A DNA stretch of 64,000 bases from Streptomyces sp. WMMC940 (GCF_027460265.1 NZ_JAPZBC010000001.1:2135501-2199500), one strand, 5' to 3'; counted from the first letter of the stretch, positions 48,951-59,530 are shown. Numbers and translations are program-made. The notes: generated from the letters alone by a model not told the origin.

Positions 48951-51548
48951 TCAGGAGCGGGTGGGGAAGGAGGCGGCCCCGAGTTTTCGCAGCCGGGCGA
49001 TCTCCTGCTCCGTCCTCTGCTGCCTCTGCCGGAGGTCCCGGATCTCCTGCTCGATCCCGGTCCGTTCCGCGGTCAGATGCCGGATCGCGTGATCGCGGTA
49101 GTGCTGCCAGATCCTGGGGTCCCGGCCGCCCCGGGCGAAGGCGAGTTCCAGCTCCTGTGTCTCCTCCAGGGCCCGCCCCACGCCCGTGTAGGGCTCCCAG
49201 GCCAAGCGGTACGAGGTGAGGATCGCGAGAACGCGGTGGCCGGTGCGTTCCCTTGCGGCCCAGGACTGCAGCGGGGCGCAGAGCTGGTCGGTGCCGGCTC
49301 CGGCGCGGCGGGCCGCGTAGAGCTGCGCGGCGAGTTCACCGAGGTCCTCGGGGCTGTCCTCGGCCCGCAGGGCGGTGCGGTGCACGACGCGGAGCGTCAG
49401 GGCCGGCGACAGTTGGGGCAGTCGGCCCGCGAGGCGGTTCAGCCACTGCTCGTCCAGCTCGGACTCGTGCCAGTCGGGGTCCTCGGTCAGCAGCCGGACG
49501 GCGTCCGCGACGATCTGGACGTGCGGGCCGTGCCGGTCGACCAGACGGGTCGTCAGTTCCCGGCCGGGTCGCCCGGGACCCTCGCCGGTCTGCGGATCGA
49601 CCTCCAGTACCCACTTGAGCAGCTCCTGGACCACGAGCGTGGCGTTGCTCCGCACGGTGTGCGACTCCAGCTCGGCGCACAGCGTCGAGACATATCCGTC
49701 GAGCCGGGGGCCGAGACCGCCGGAGCCGGGCTTCTCCGGAGCCTCGGCCAGGGCCAGGAGGGCCAGCGGCGGCAGTCCTGTGAGAGCGCAGAGCACGTCC
49801 CAGCGGGCGGCGGTCTCCGGTCGCACGGCCCGCGGGGGGTGGGTCAGCGCCCGGGTGAGCAGGAGGTGGGGCGGCTCCTCGAAGGGGTCGGACGGGGTCT
49901 TGAGGAAGGCGCAGTTGACGAGGCGCTGGAAGAACTCCCCCTGGAGCAGGTACTCCGCGCGCCCGCACGCCGCGGCCGCCCCGAGCAGTCGTACGGCGGC
50001 CTCCGGGTGCGCGGTGGTCCACTTCCGGGAGGGCGTGCCGTGCCCGGAGTCCAGCAGTTCGTACAGCGGGGCGAGTTCCTCGCTGCCCGCGGCGTCGGGC
50101 GCGGATCCGTCGCCGAGCCACCGGAGCCAGGCCAGGACGTCCGCGGCGGGGTCGGGTCCGGCGCAGAGGGCGTGGACGAGGCGGCCGGCGAGGCCGGGGG
50201 TGCCCAGCAGCAGGGACTGGGTGAAGGCCATGGTGCCCTCGGCGAACGGCGGCACGGCGGGCAGCAGTTGCTCGACGACGGGGTCGGGGGCCTCCGACCC
50301 CTTCCGGCCCCGCACCTCGCCGATGACGAACGCCAGGACCTGGTCGAGGGGCCCCAGGTCCTCCTTCGTGCCGGAGGTGGCGGCGCGCGCGGTCTCGAAC
50401 CGGCCCCGGGCCCGTTCCGGCTCGTCGTTCAGCAGATCGTCGACGAGCTGGTCGCGGAAGGCCGCCGAGACCTCGTGGTGCTTCAGGTGGCGCGCGAGGG
50501 GAGCCATGTCGGTGGAGCGGCCCGCCAGCTTCTGTCCGGACAGGACGGTGACGGAACGGGGGTCGGCCAGCGGGTGGCGGAGAGCCGCGTCGATGCGGTC
50601 GCCCTCCACCTCCCGCCCGGCGCGGACCTCCTGCGCGACGGCGAGCGCCGGGTCGAGGTCGCCGAGTACGCGGAGGGCTTCCCCGTGCGCGTCCGGGCCG
50701 TCGATGTCCATCGGTTCGCCCGCGTCCGCCAGATGCCCCAGGACCACCTCGCTCCCGTGCCGGGCCCACGCCTCGATCAGCAGGTCGCGGTAGGAGCGCG
50801 CGTCGGCGGAGAGTCCGCCGACGTCCGGGAGCTCCCCGCCCCAGGCCAGGCTGACGACGCCCGGAGCCTCGTCGGGGACTCCCCAGTACAGGCGCATGGG
50901 GACCTCGGACCCCGAGGAGACCCAGGTGGCGGCCGAGAGGGTGCGGCGCATTCCGAACGGCAGCATGGCCGCGACGCAGTCGAGGACGTCCAGCAGTACG
51001 AGCGGGTCGTACATGCGGCCCCCCGTCACCACCACCTTGCCGTCCAGCAGGTAACCGGCGGCCGCCGCCAGCCAGTGGACGGCCTCGGTCACGCTGGGCC
51101 CGACGTGTGCGGTCACCTGGGTCACGAGCCGCCCGCCCGCCGTGACGGGCAACAGGACCGGCGCGGCGCCCGCCGCCGCGAGCCGCGGCGCCGCGTCCAG
51201 CGCGGCCCTGGCCAGTCCGCACCAGCCGAGGGCGAGGCCGCCGACCTCGGCCGCGGGTACGGCGAAGTGGCTGATCCGGCAGATCGGACGGTTCGTCCGG
51301 TCGACGGCGTCGGTGCCTTCGAGGAGGAAGACGCCCACCGTCGCGGTGCCGTTCGGTGCGGTGCAGGGCCCGATGGTGATCCACGGCAGCCGGTCCCCGG
51401 GTGCGGGGGTGCCGGGCGACCAGTGGTGGATGTCGCCGTTGAAGTCGGCGCTCCGGTCCGGCGGGCAGGCGGCCAGCACCTTGTAGCCGCTGTTGGTATG
51501 GGGTTCCTTGCCCCACACGGCCCAGTCGGCCGTCAGTCCCGGTGCCAT
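48951..51548 (-). CDS. GTPase-associated protein 1 (GAP1)-like protein
   Basis: This large cytosolic protein of 865 residues matches the proteins named GTPase-associated protein 1 in actinomycetes. The N-terminal GAP1-type domain (about 1-170) has WAVWGKEPHTNSGYKVLAACPP, WITIGPC and ISHFAVPAAEVGG. The middle is long and helical and I do not recognise a family there. The C-terminus is a predicted coiled coil (about 825-860, EIRDLRQRQQRTEQEIARL). It is encoded 37 nt after the P-loop GTPase gene, as expected for an obligate partner. Its molecular role is not established. ATG 51548 has GAGGAG upstream. Confidence 0.8.
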   Translation of the reverse strand: MAPGLTADWAVWGKEPHTNSGYKVLAACPPDRSADFNGDIHHWSPGTPAPGDRLPWITIGPCTAPNGTATVGVFLLEGTDAVDRTNRPICRISHFAVPAAEVGGLALGWCGLARAALDAAPRLAAAGAAPVLLPVTAGGRLVTQVTAHVGPSVTEAVHWLAAAAGYLLDGKVVVTGGRMYDPLVLLDVLDCVAAMLPFGMRRTLSAATWVSSGSEVPMRLYWGVPDEAPGVVSLAWGGELPDVGGLSADARSYRDLLIEAWARHGSEVVLGHLADAGEPMDIDGPDAHGEALRVLGDLDPALAVAQEVRAGREVEGDRIDAALRHPLADPRSVTVLSGQKLAGRSTDMAPLARHLKHHEVSAAFRDQLVDDLLNDEPERARGRFETARAATSGTKEDLGPLDQVLAFVIGEVRGRKGSEAPDPVVEQLLPAVPPFAEGTMAFTQSLLLGTPGLAGRLVHALCAGPDPAADVLAWLRWLGDGSAPDAAGSEELAPLYELLDSGHGTPSRKWTTAHPEAAVRLLGAAAACGRAEYLLQGEFFQRLVNCAFLKTPSDPFEEPPHLLLTRALTHPPRAVRPETAARWDVLCALTGLPPLALLALAEAPEKPGSGGLGPRLDGYVSTLCAELESHTVRSNATLVVQELLKWVLEVDPQTGEGPGRPGRELTTRLVDRHGPHVQIVADAVRLLTEDPDWHESELDEQWLNRLAGRLPQLSPALTLRVVHRTALRAEDSPEDLGELAAQLYAARRAGAGTDQLCAPLQSWAARERTGHRVLAILTSYRLAWEPYTGVGRALEETQELELAFARGGRDPRIWQHYRDHAIRHLTAERTGIEQEIRDLRQRQQRTEQEIARLRKLGAASFPTRS

Positions 51549-51585
51549 GGCGGGTTCTCCTCTCGTGCGCTTCTCGGGTGCCGGG

Positions 51586-53010
51586 TCAGGACTGCTGCGG
51601 GCCGACGCCCCGCAGGAAGAGGAAGGGTTCGAGGATGTTGACGGGTTGGGGCGGTGCGACGAAGCGGACGGCGTCGTCCACGGGGTTCACCAGGGAGGGG
51701 TTCTCGAAGTCGAAGCCCCGCTCGGGGTCGACCCAGAAGCCGACGGCGGAGCACACGAAGTACCCGACGCGCTCGGGGGCGAAGAACAGCTCGATCTGCT
51801 GCTTGATCTCGCGCAGGCTGCCGTGCGGGAAGGCCTGGCAGAGCCCGTCGAACAGGCGCTTGGCGTCCATCACCTCGGGCTGCCCGGTGCGCGGGTTGAG
51901 CCGGACGTTGCCCTGTTCGCAGGCGAAGCGGAAGACGCGGTCGTCGTCGAACTTCGCCAGGCAGACGGCGATGCTGTGCGGCAGCAGATTGCCCTGGCGT
52001 TCTCCGCGCATGTTGACCTCGGTGGCGACCCCGGCGAGGACGTCGGTGAAGAAGTCCGCGTTCTGCCGCGCGTCGTCACCGACCGGGCCGTCGTCACCGT
52101 TGACCTGCCACTCGCGGACCGGGTCCACGACGTAGACCATGGCGCGCGAGGCCCCGAGGTCCTTGATGAGCTTGCCACCGAGGGCCGCGCCGGTCTGCGA
52201 GTGCAGGTCGAACGCCTCCCCGGGCAGGTCGCGGAGGGTGACCTTGAACTCCGTCAGATCGCGGCCGCGGTCGGCGCCACGCCGCCAGCGCCTGCGGCCG
52301 GCGCGGGAGAACCGGGTGCCGGTGAGGTCCCCGGCGAGCGTGAAGCGCACCGGGCGCTGCTCGGTCAGCGTGGCCATCGGGAACGTGCGGTCGCGGTAGA
52401 GGATGTGCGCGAGATCGCTGAGGAACTTCTTGGACGCGTGGTCCTCCGGCCACATGCTCCACCTGCCGTACATGGGGTCCTGCACCGCCCGGGACAGCGC
52501 CGCCAGCAGAGTGGACTTCCCGCTGCCCATGCCGCCCCAGAGGGTGATGGTCGACTCCGGTGCCGAGGCCGGGCCCTCGGGTTCCCTGCGCTCCTCGTCC
52601 CCGGGGGCCGCCTTGTCGGCGGCCGCCGTCTTCCGCTCGGGCTTCGCGGGCTTGTCCGGCTTGTCGGTCCTGGTGGGCCTGGCGGACTTGTCGAGGACTT
52701 CGGGGCCGCCGAACCTCTCCGCGAAGCTGCCGGGCTCGGCCGGCCGGCCGGCGTCCGCGGGCGATGCGCCGGAGGTCCGTGCCTTCTCGTCGCGGGGCCC
52801 CGGAGGCGAGGGAGCGGCCGGGCCCCCGGGCGCGGTGCCGTTCGACGGTGCGGGCCGGGCGGGCGGGGGCACCGGCGGCAGTGCGGCCCGGCCCCCGACC
52901 AGTGTGGACGGATCCCAGACGGCGAACGGCCCCTCCGCGGCCCGGTCGTCCCTTCGGTCCTGCTTTCCGTCCTTCGGCGTGCTCTCGGGGCGCTTGTCGT
53001 CCTCGGTCAT
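51586..53010 (-). CDS. P-loop GTPase of the GAP1-associated (TRAFAC-like) type
   Basis: The 474-residue protein starts with about 150 residues of disordered, Pro- and Lys-rich sequence, then a P-loop domain. Walker A is GGMGSGKST with K165. An RDLPGEAFD motif, similar to the DxxG switch of GTPases, follows around residue 250. Later come AMVYVVDPVREWQ and AVCLAKFDDDR, where the base-recognition motif would lie. GTP rather than ATP is inferred from this layout and from the adjacent GAP1 gene. ATG 53010 has GGGGGAG seven nt upstream. It is probably the motor or switch of the five-gene block. Confidence 0.8.
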   Translation of the reverse strand: MTEDDKRPESTPKDGKQDRRDDRAAEGPFAVWDPSTLVGGRAALPPVPPPARPAPSNGTAPGGPAAPSPPGPRDEKARTSGASPADAGRPAEPGSFAERFGGPEVLDKSARPTRTDKPDKPAKPERKTAAADKAAPGDEERREPEGPASAPESTITLWGGMGSGKSTLLAALSRAVQDPMYGRWSMWPEDHASKKFLSDLAHILYRDRTFPMATLTEQRPVRFTLAGDLTGTRFSRAGRRRWRRGADRGRDLTEFKVTLRDLPGEAFDLHSQTGAALGGKLIKDLGASRAMVYVVDPVREWQVNGDDGPVGDDARQNADFFTDVLAGVATEVNMRGERQGNLLPHSIAVCLAKFDDDRVFRFACEQGNVRLNPRTGQPEVMDAKRLFDGLCQAFPHGSLREIKQQIELFFAPERVGYFVCSAVGFWVDPERGFDFENPSLVNPVDDAVRFVAPPQPVNILEPFLFLRGVGPQQS

Positions 53011-53110
53011 GGTGGTGCTCCCCCTGTCGTGGCGGCGGAGAGACGTCCGCCGCACGGTCGTTGTCCGATCCGTGCGCCCGACGGGCACACGGTTCGCGTT
53101 GCCGCGGTCC

Positions 53111-54982
53111 TCAGCCGGCCGCCTCGTGCAGCCACTCCCCGCTCGCTCCGTCGGGGACGACCAGACGGATGGGTGCGCCGTCCTCGGGGAGGCAGAGCGC
53201 CGGTGCCGTCACGGCGGAGGCGACGCGCTGCGGGTCGTGGCCCGCGGTGAACCGGCCGTCGGCGCCGAAGAGGTCCCACGCCCGGTCGGCCCACCGCGCG
53301 AGATGTGGTTCGCCCTCGAGGTGGTCCATCCACGCGGGCTCGTCCACGACCGCCACGCAGGAGACGCCGTCGTAGTGGCGGGCCTCGTCCAGCGCCGCCT
53401 CCCACTCGACCCGGTCGGGGCAGATGCGCACCGCGGCGCTGCGCCGCAGCACCTGCGGAGGTGCGGTGCGCGGATGCGGCGGCCGGGAGCCGACCACGAG
53501 GAGGACCCGGTGGCTGTCCGGCCGCCACAGGTGCCGGCGGGCGGCGAGTTCGTGCGGTACGTGCTCCAGCCCGGTCGCGAAGTCGTGCCGCAGCGCGCTG
53601 TGGTGCCAGCCCGCCAGTGCCCGCTCGGCGGCCTGCGCGGTCGTCATGCCGAGCCGGTGGACGATGGGGTCGCTGTCGTTCGGGCGGTCGAGCGGGGCGT
53701 GGTCGCGGTAGCCGATGAGCCCGACGCGGAGCGTGTCGCCGCCGCCCACGGCGTGCCCTACGGCGGCCACGACCGTCGCCGCTTCCTGCAAGCGTTCCTC
53801 GACGGCCGTGCCGCCGCCCGCCTGAGGGCCGGCGACCTCCACGGCGAGTACGAGGTCCACGGGGCGGGGCCGGGAGAGCCGCCGGGGCATGGAGTGCGCC
53901 AGGTCCGTCCAGGGCGCGGTCTCCGGTTCGTGGTGCCCGTCGTACGCGAGGTCGACCCGGTCGGGCCCGCGCAGCCGGTAGTGGAGCGCCGCGCGGGAAC
54001 CGGGCGGGAGTTCGAGGCGGTCGGCCCGCACCGGGAGCCATCGCGAGGGGGGGTCGCCGGGGCCGGCGGAGACGACGACGGCGGCGCTCGCCCCCGTGGT
54101 GGCTCCGTCCGGCGGCGCGGCGACCGGGACCCGTACGACGGCTCCGGGATCGCCGCCGGCCGGGTCGCCGGTGCGGCTGCCGGCCGGGAAGAGGGGGCGC
54201 CGTACGAGTCCGACCGTGCCCGACGTGCCGTCGATGTCGGCGGCGGCCAGCCAGAGGGCACGGCGCAGCGGGAGCGCGTCGGTGAGGTCGCCGGGGTCGG
54301 CGGGCCAGTGCGCGGGCAACCGCAGCCGCAGGGCCGGGGCCGCCTCCGGGCACAGGGCGTCGGCCGCCTGCTCCACGGGCCGCCAGCCGGCGGCCCGGAC
54401 GACGACCAGGAGCGGATCCGCGCCGAGCGGGGTCCCGCGCACGAAGGTCCGCAGTGCCCGGCCGAGGGAGCCCGTGACGTCCGCGGCGGCGGGGCCCGTT
54501 CCTCCGGCGAGGAGGAAGAGCCGGCGCAGCCGTTCGGGGAGAGCCGGGGAGGGACGGTCGGTGGCCTCGGCCGTGAGGTCGGCCCAGGCCGAGTCGGCGA
54601 GCGACCGGGTCGAGGGGCCGCGGCCGTCGCTGCCGTAGGCCACCCGGCTCAGCCGCAGCCGCTCGCAGCCGATCTCCAGGACGTCCAGCGCGGCGAACCG
54701 CCCGCCTGCGAGGGAGGTGAGCGCCCAGCCGAGGCCCGACCGGGTGGTGCGGGCGCTCTCCCCGGCGAGGACGTCGCGCCAGGCACGCTTCCACGCACGC
54801 GGCGCGGAAGGGGTGTCGGTGCCGGGTATCAGATGGGCCACTCCGCGGTGGTCCGGGGCCGGCGGCGTCTCGGCGGCCCGCCGGCCGGCGCGCGCCGCGG
54901 GTCCGCCTTCCAGGACGTCGGCGGCGCGGAGCGCGGCGCGGAGTTCGCCGTCGAGGCCGGTTCCCGCATGGTCCGGGTGCAC
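53111..54982 (-). CDS. vWA-like protein of the GTPase/GAP1 block, degenerate MIDAS
   Basis: This protein of about 623 residues has no signal peptide or membrane helix. The N-terminal half (GRFAALDVLEIGCERLRL, LPERLRRLFLLAGG, RALRTFVRGTPLGADPLLVVV) is not recognised. The C-terminal part resembles a von Willebrand A domain (PVDLVLAVEVAG, VGLIGYRDH, VLLVVGSRPP). The metal-binding DxSxS motif is replaced by EVAGP, so ion binding is probably lost. The start is uncertain: GTG 54982 has GGGGGACA just upstream, while ATG 55063 would add 27 residues without a clear ribosome binding site. It is the first gene of the block. Confidence 0.65.
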   Translation of the reverse strand: MHPDHAGTGLDGELRAALRAADVLEGGPAARAGRRAAETPPAPDHRGVAHLIPGTDTPSAPRAWKRAWRDVLAGESARTTRSGLGWALTSLAGGRFAALDVLEIGCERLRLSRVAYGSDGRGPSTRSLADSAWADLTAEATDRPSPALPERLRRLFLLAGGTGPAAADVTGSLGRALRTFVRGTPLGADPLLVVVRAAGWRPVEQAADALCPEAAPALRLRLPAHWPADPGDLTDALPLRRALWLAAADIDGTSGTVGLVRRPLFPAGSRTGDPAGGDPGAVVRVPVAAPPDGATTGASAAVVVSAGPGDPPSRWLPVRADRLELPPGSRAALHYRLRGPDRVDLAYDGHHEPETAPWTDLAHSMPRRLSRPRPVDLVLAVEVAGPQAGGGTAVEERLQEAATVVAAVGHAVGGGDTLRVGLIGYRDHAPLDRPNDSDPIVHRLGMTTAQAAERALAGWHHSALRHDFATGLEHVPHELAARRHLWRPDSHRVLLVVGSRPPHPRTAPPQVLRRSAAVRICPDRVEWEAALDEARHYDGVSCVAVVDEPAWMDHLEGEPHLARWADRAWDLFGADGRFTAGHDPQRVASAVTAPALCLPEDGAPIRLVVPDGASGEWLHEAAG

Positions 54983-55539
54983 TGTCCCCCACCCCCCGAT
55001 GCGGTCGCCGGCATGTGCTGGGAACGGCCGGCCACCGCGGTGTTTCGCACGTGGTTCAGGCATGGATGTGCCCAGGTGAGGGTGCACGCATGACTGATCG
55101 TCGGAACCCGGAGTGCCCACTCCGGATGAGGCTTCACAGTAATCATCCGGTGGAGGGGGACGCAGCTTTTTTCGCAACCTTTCAACAAAAGTCGGCCGGC
55201 GCGTTCCGCGATCATTCCGGCGACCCGGGCGATTGGCCAAAAAGAACCGTATGCGATCGATTCTCGATTAGTAATCAGGAATTACTGAACTCAACACGGT
55301 AAGAAGATGACCGAAGTTGACTTCGAATGTTCATTACGGTCGCTCTCCGCACGCCCGGAACCGTTCCGGAGGCGGCCGCGCACCGCCCTCCGGACGGCCG
55401 CGACCTTGTGCCGCGACCTACGCCCTAGTAGTTAACGGACCACCGGATTGCCGACCCGAAGCGCATGGGAAGGCTCCCCCGGTAGCACCGGAGCGCACTC
55501 GCGACCCTTCCATTCGAGTGAACGCGGACAGGAGCGGCC
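54983..55539. other. Intergenic region between the GTPase/GAP1 block and the glgE operon
   Basis: About 550 nt separate divergent transcription units. The part from roughly 55130 to 55340 is strikingly AT-rich for this genome and carries the palindromes listed below. A 70-codon frame starting at 55093 and a minus-strand frame starting at 55149 show no family features and are not called. The promoters of both operons are expected here. Confidence 0.6.
55266..55286. promoter_or_regulatory. Overlapping palindromes, candidate operator upstream of glgE
   Basis: GATTA-G-TAATC (55266-55276) overlaps AGTAAT-N5-ATTACT (55270-55286). Both are perfect palindromes within the AT-rich part of the divergent intergenic region. 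They resemble sites for dimeric helix-turn-helix regulators. No regulator gene lies beside them. Confidence 0.4.
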
Positions 55540-57645
55540 ATGCCCGCAGCCCGCCAGTCGTCAACGGAGCAGTTACAAAGAACACCCGCCCCCCGTGAAG
55601 AGGGACCGCCCGTTCGACCCGCCGAGCCCGCACAGCCCCCAGGTGATGCCGTGAACCCGCTGATTGGCCGCATTCCCGTGCTGGACGTACGCCCCCTCGT
55701 CGACTGCGGCCGAAGGCCCGCGAAATCGACGGTCGGCGAAACGTTCCAGATCACCGCCACCGTGTTCCGCGAAGGGCACGACGCGGTGGCCGCCAACGTC
55801 GTCCTGCGGGACCCCGGCGGCCGGCCGGGCCCCTGGACCCCGATGCGCGAACTCGCCCCCGGCACCGACCGCTGGGGCGCCGAGGTCACGCCGGACGCCG
55901 AGGGGCGGTGGACCTACAGCGTCGAGGGGTGGAGCGATCCGCTGGCCACCTGGCGGCACCACGCCCGCATCAAGGTTCCGGCCGGGATCGACGTCGCCCT
56001 GGTCCTCGCCGAGGGCGCGGAGCTCTACGAACGCGCCGCCGCCGGCGTCCCCAAGAAGGCGGGCCGGGAGGCCGTGCTCGCCGCCGCCGACGGCCTGCGC
56101 GACAAGGACCGGCCGGACCGCGAGCGGCTGGAGGCGGCGCTCGCCCCGGACGCGCTCGCCGCGCTCGCCCGCCATCCGCTGCGCGAACTGGTCACCGCCT
56201 CGGCCCCGTTGCCCCTCCGGGTGGAACGCACCCGCGCGCTGTTCGGCTCCTGGTACGAGCTCTTCCCGCGCTCCGAGGGCGCCCGGGTCAAGCGCGGCAG
56301 ACTCGTCTCCGGCACCTTCCGGACGGCGGCACGGCGACTGCCGGCCGTCGCCGCGATGGGCTTCGACGTCGTGTACCTGCCGCCCGTCCACCCCATCGGC
56401 AGCACCTTCCGGAAGGGCCCGAACAACACGCTCCAGGCCGGCCGCCACGACGTCGGAGTGCCCTGGGCGATCGGCTCGGCCGAGGGCGGGCACGACGCGG
56501 TCCACCCGGACCTCGGCACGCTCGAGGACTTCGACGCGTTCGTGCGCTGCGCCCGGGACCTGCGGATGGAGGTCGCCCTGGACTTCGCCCTGCAGTGCTC
56601 CCCCGACCACCCGTGGGTGACCGAGCACCCCGAGTGGTTCCACCACCGGGCGGACGGCAGCATCGCCTACGCGGAGAACCCGCCGAAGAAGTACCAGGAC
56701 ATCTACCCCATCGCCTTCGACCGGGACATGAAGGGGCTGGTCGAGGAGACCGTGCGGGTGCTGCGCCACTGGATGGCACACGGGGTGCGGATCTTCCGCG
56801 TCGACAATCCGCACACCAAGCCGGTGGTCTTCTGGGAGAGGGTCATCGGCGAGATCAACCGTACGGACCCGGACGTGGTATTCCTCGCGGAGGCGTTCAC
56901 CCGCCCGGCGATGATGCGCACGCTCGGCGCGATCGGCTTCCAGCAGTCGTACACGTACTTCACCTGGCGCAACACCAAGCAGGAGCTGACCGAGTACCTG
57001 ACGGAGCTGTCGGGCGAGGCGGCGGCCTGCATGCGACCCAACTTCTTCGTGAACACCCCGGACATCCTGCACGCGTACCTCCAGGAGGGAGGGCGGCCGG
57101 CGTTCGAGGTGCGCGCGGTGCTCGCCGCGACCCTCTCCCCCACCTGGGGGATGTACGCGGGGTACGAGCTGTGCGAGAACACCCCGCTGCGGCCGGGCAG
57201 TGAGGAGTACCTGGACTCGGAGAAGTACCAACTGCTGCCACGGGACTGGGAGTCGGCGGAGCGGGAGGGACGCAGCATCGCCCCGCTGGTGACGACGCTC
57301 AACCGGATCAGGCGGCGCCATCCGGCTCTGCAGCAGCTCCGGAACCTCCGCTTCCACCACGCCGACAACGACTCCGTGATCGTCTACAGCAAGCGAACGG
57401 GTTCGAACACCGTTCTGGTGGTCGTCAATCTCGACCCCCACCACACCCAGGAGGCGACGGTCTCGTTTGACATGCCGGAACTCGGCCTCGACCGGCACGA
57501 GACCGTACCGGTGCGCGACGAGCTCACCGGCGAGACCTATCACTGGGGCAGGGCCAACTATGTGCGCCTCGAGCCGGGCGTCACGCCTGCGCACATCGTC
57601 GTCCTGCGACCGTCCCCGCCGACCGGAGGGTCACCCACATCATGA
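55540..57645 (+). CDS. glgE: Alpha-1,4-glucan:maltose-1-phosphate maltosyltransferase GlgE
   Basis: GlgE extends alpha-1,4-glucan chains with maltose units from maltose 1-phosphate. The 701-residue GH13_3 enzyme aligns with S. coelicolor GlgE1 throughout. The nucleophile is D422 ([10 protein letters not shown]), the acid/base E451 (FLAEAFTRP) and the third carboxylate D508 ([10 protein letters not shown]), corresponding to D394, E423 and D480 of that enzyme. The N-terminus is about 28 residues longer and not conserved. ATG 55540 has AGGAG six nt upstream. It is the first gene of glgE-treS-mak-glgB, and treS overlaps its stop codon. Confidence 0.97.
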   Translation: MPAARQSSTEQLQRTPAPREEGPPVRPAEPAQPPGDAVNPLIGRIPVLDVRPLVDCGRRPAKSTVGETFQITATVFREGHDAVAANVVLRDPGGRPGPWTPMRELAPGTDRWGAEVTPDAEGRWTYSVEGWSDPLATWRHHARIKVPAGIDVALVLAEGAELYERAAAGVPKKAGREAVLAAADGLRDKDRPDRERLEAALAPDALAALARHPLRELVTASAPLPLRVERTRALFGSWYELFPRSEGARVKRGRLVSGTFRTAARRLPAVAAMGFDVVYLPPVHPIGSTFRKGPNNTLQAGRHDVGVPWAIGSAEGGHDAVHPDLGTLEDFDAFVRCARDLRMEVALDFALQCSPDHPWVTEHPEWFHHRADGSIAYAENPPKKYQDIYPIAFDRDMKGLVEETVRVLRHWMAHGVRIFRVDNPHTKPVVFWERVIGEINRTDPDVVFLAEAFTRPAMMRTLGAIGFQQSYTYFTWRNTKQELTEYLTELSGEAAACMRPNFFVNTPDILHAYLQEGGRPAFEVRAVLAATLSPTWGMYAGYELCENTPLRPGSEEYLDSEKYQLLPRDWESAEREGRSIAPLVTTLNRIRRRHPALQQLRNLRFHHADNDSVIVYSKRTGSNTVLVVVNLDPHHTQEATVSFDMPELGLDRHETVPVRDELTGETYHWGRANYVRLEPGVTPAHIVVLRPSPPTGGSPTS

Positions 57646-59417
57646 TCGTCAATGAGCCCGTCCACGACACCTTCGAGGACACCCCCGCCAAGGACCGGGA
57701 CCCCGACTGGTTCAAACGCGCGGTGTTCTACGAAGTACTCGTCCGCACCTTCCAGGACAGCAACGGCGACGGCATCGGCGACCTCAAGGGCCTCACCGCC
57801 AAACTGGACTACCTGCAGTGGCTCGGCGTCGACTGCCTGTGGCTGCCGCCTTTCTTCAAGTCCCCGCTCCGCGACGGGGGTTACGACGTCGCCGACTACA
57901 CCTCGGTGCTGCCGGAGTTCGGCGACCTCGCCGACTTCGTCGAGTTCGTCGACGCCGCGCACCAGCGCGGGATGCGGGTCATCATCGACTTCGTCATGAA
58001 CCACACGAGCGACCAGCACCCGTGGTTCCAGGAGTCCCGCGGCAACCCGGAGGGACCGTACGGCGACTACTACGTCTGGGCCGACGACGACAAGCAGTTC
58101 CAGGACGCCCGGATCATCTTCGTCGACACGGAGACCTCCAACTGGACCTTCGACCCGGTCCGCAAGCAGTACTACTGGCACCGCTTCTTCTCCCACCAGC
58201 CCGACCTCAACTACGAGAACCCCGCGGTGCAGGAGGAGATCATCTCCGCGCTGCGCTTCTGGCTGGACCTCGGCATCGACGGCTTCCGGCTCGACGCCGT
58301 GCCGTACCTGTACCAGGAGGAGGGCACCAACTGCGAGAACCTCCCGGCCACCCACTCCTTCCTCAAGCGGGTCCGCAAGGAGATCGACGCCCACTACCCG
58401 GACACGGTACTGCTGGCCGAGGCCAACCAGTGGCCCGAGGACGTCGTCGACTACTTCGGGGACTTCCCTGCGGGCGGCGACGAGTGCCACATGGCCTTCC
58501 ACTTCCCGGTGATGCCGCGCATCTTCATGGCCGTGCGGAGGGAGTCCCGCTACCCGGTCTCCGAGATCCTCGCCAAGACCCCGGCGATCCCGAAGAACTG
58601 CCAGTGGGGCATCTTCCTGCGCAACCACGACGAGCTGACCCTGGAGATGGTCACCGACGAGGAGCGCGACTACATGTACGCGGAGTACGCCAAGGACCCG
58701 CGGATGCGCGCCAACATCGGCATCCGGCGCCGGCTGGCCCCGCTGCTCGACAACGACCGGAACCAGATCGAGCTGTTCACGGCGCTGCTGCTGTCCCTGC
58801 CCGGCTCACCGATCCTCTACTACGGCGACGAGATCGGGATGGGCGACAACATCTGGCTGGGCGACCGGGACGCGGTGCGCACGCCGATGCAGTGGACCCC
58901 GGACCGCAACGCCGGTTTCTCGTCCTGCGATCCCGGCCGACTCTATCTGCCGACCATCATGGACCCGGTCTACGGCTACCAGGTCACCAATGTCGAGGCG
59001 TCCATGGCGTCGCCCTCGTCGCTGCTGCACTGGACCCGGCGGATGATCGAGATCAGGAAGCAGAACCGCGCCTTCGGCCTCGGCACCTTCACCGAACTCC
59101 CGTCGTCGAACCCGGCCGTGCTGGCGTACCTGCGGGAGGCCCCCGCGACCGAGGACGGCTCGGACGACCTGGTCCTGTGCGTGAACAACTTCTCACGGTT
59201 CGCCCAGCCCACCGAACTGGACCTGCGCCGGTACAACGGCCGCCATCCGGTGGAGCTGATCGGCGGTGTCCGCTTCCCGGCGATCGGCGAGTGGCCGTAC
59301 CTCCTGACGCTGGCCGGGCACGGCTTCTACTGGTTCCGGCTGCGCAAGGAGCCGGTGGTCGCGGAGACCGCGGTGAAGGCGGCCTCGCGCAAGGCCCGCG
59401 CGCCCAAGGGCGTGTGA
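57642..59417 (+). CDS. treS: Trehalose synthase (maltose alpha-D-glucosyltransferase) TreS
   Basis: TreS interconverts trehalose and maltose; in the GlgE pathway it feeds maltose to the kinase. The 591-residue GH13_16 enzyme has nucleophile D218 ([11 protein letters not shown]), acid/base E260 ([12 protein letters not shown]) and D330 ([11 protein letters not shown]), plus the N-terminal [22 protein letters not shown]. It is a stand-alone TreS; in some other bacteria it is fused to the maltokinase. The ATG overlaps the glgE stop by 4 nt. A Lys/Ala-rich tail ends the protein. Confidence 0.97.
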   Translation: MIVNEPVHDTFEDTPAKDRDPDWFKRAVFYEVLVRTFQDSNGDGIGDLKGLTAKLDYLQWLGVDCLWLPPFFKSPLRDGGYDVADYTSVLPEFGDLADFVEFVDAAHQRGMRVIIDFVMNHTSDQHPWFQESRGNPEGPYGDYYVWADDDKQFQDARIIFVDTETSNWTFDPVRKQYYWHRFFSHQPDLNYENPAVQEEIISALRFWLDLGIDGFRLDAVPYLYQEEGTNCENLPATHSFLKRVRKEIDAHYPDTVLLAEANQWPEDVVDYFGDFPAGGDECHMAFHFPVMPRIFMAVRRESRYPVSEILAKTPAIPKNCQWGIFLRNHDELTLEMVTDEERDYMYAEYAKDPRMRANIGIRRRLAPLLDNDRNQIELFTALLLSLPGSPILYYGDEIGMGDNIWLGDRDAVRTPMQWTPDRNAGFSSCDPGRLYLPTIMDPVYGYQVTNVEASMASPSSLLHWTRRMIEIRKQNRAFGLGTFTELPSSNPAVLAYLREAPATEDGSDDLVLCVNNFSRFAQPTELDLRRYNGRHPVELIGGVRFPAIGEWPYLLTLAGHGFYWFRLRKEPVVAETAVKAASRKARAPKGV

Positions 59418-59530
59418 TTCCGGCACATGCCATGTCGTGTGCGGGGCGGTTGGGCCGTCCCGCACGGGGCACGATTCCCCTCATATCGAGATCGGGTCCG
59501 AGTCCGTACGGACCATCCTCCGCCGACACT

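Noticed and set aside
55015..55302. Plus-strand frame of up to 95 codons in the glgE upstream region
   Set aside because: No recognisable motif; it runs through the probable promoter region and covers the palindromes.
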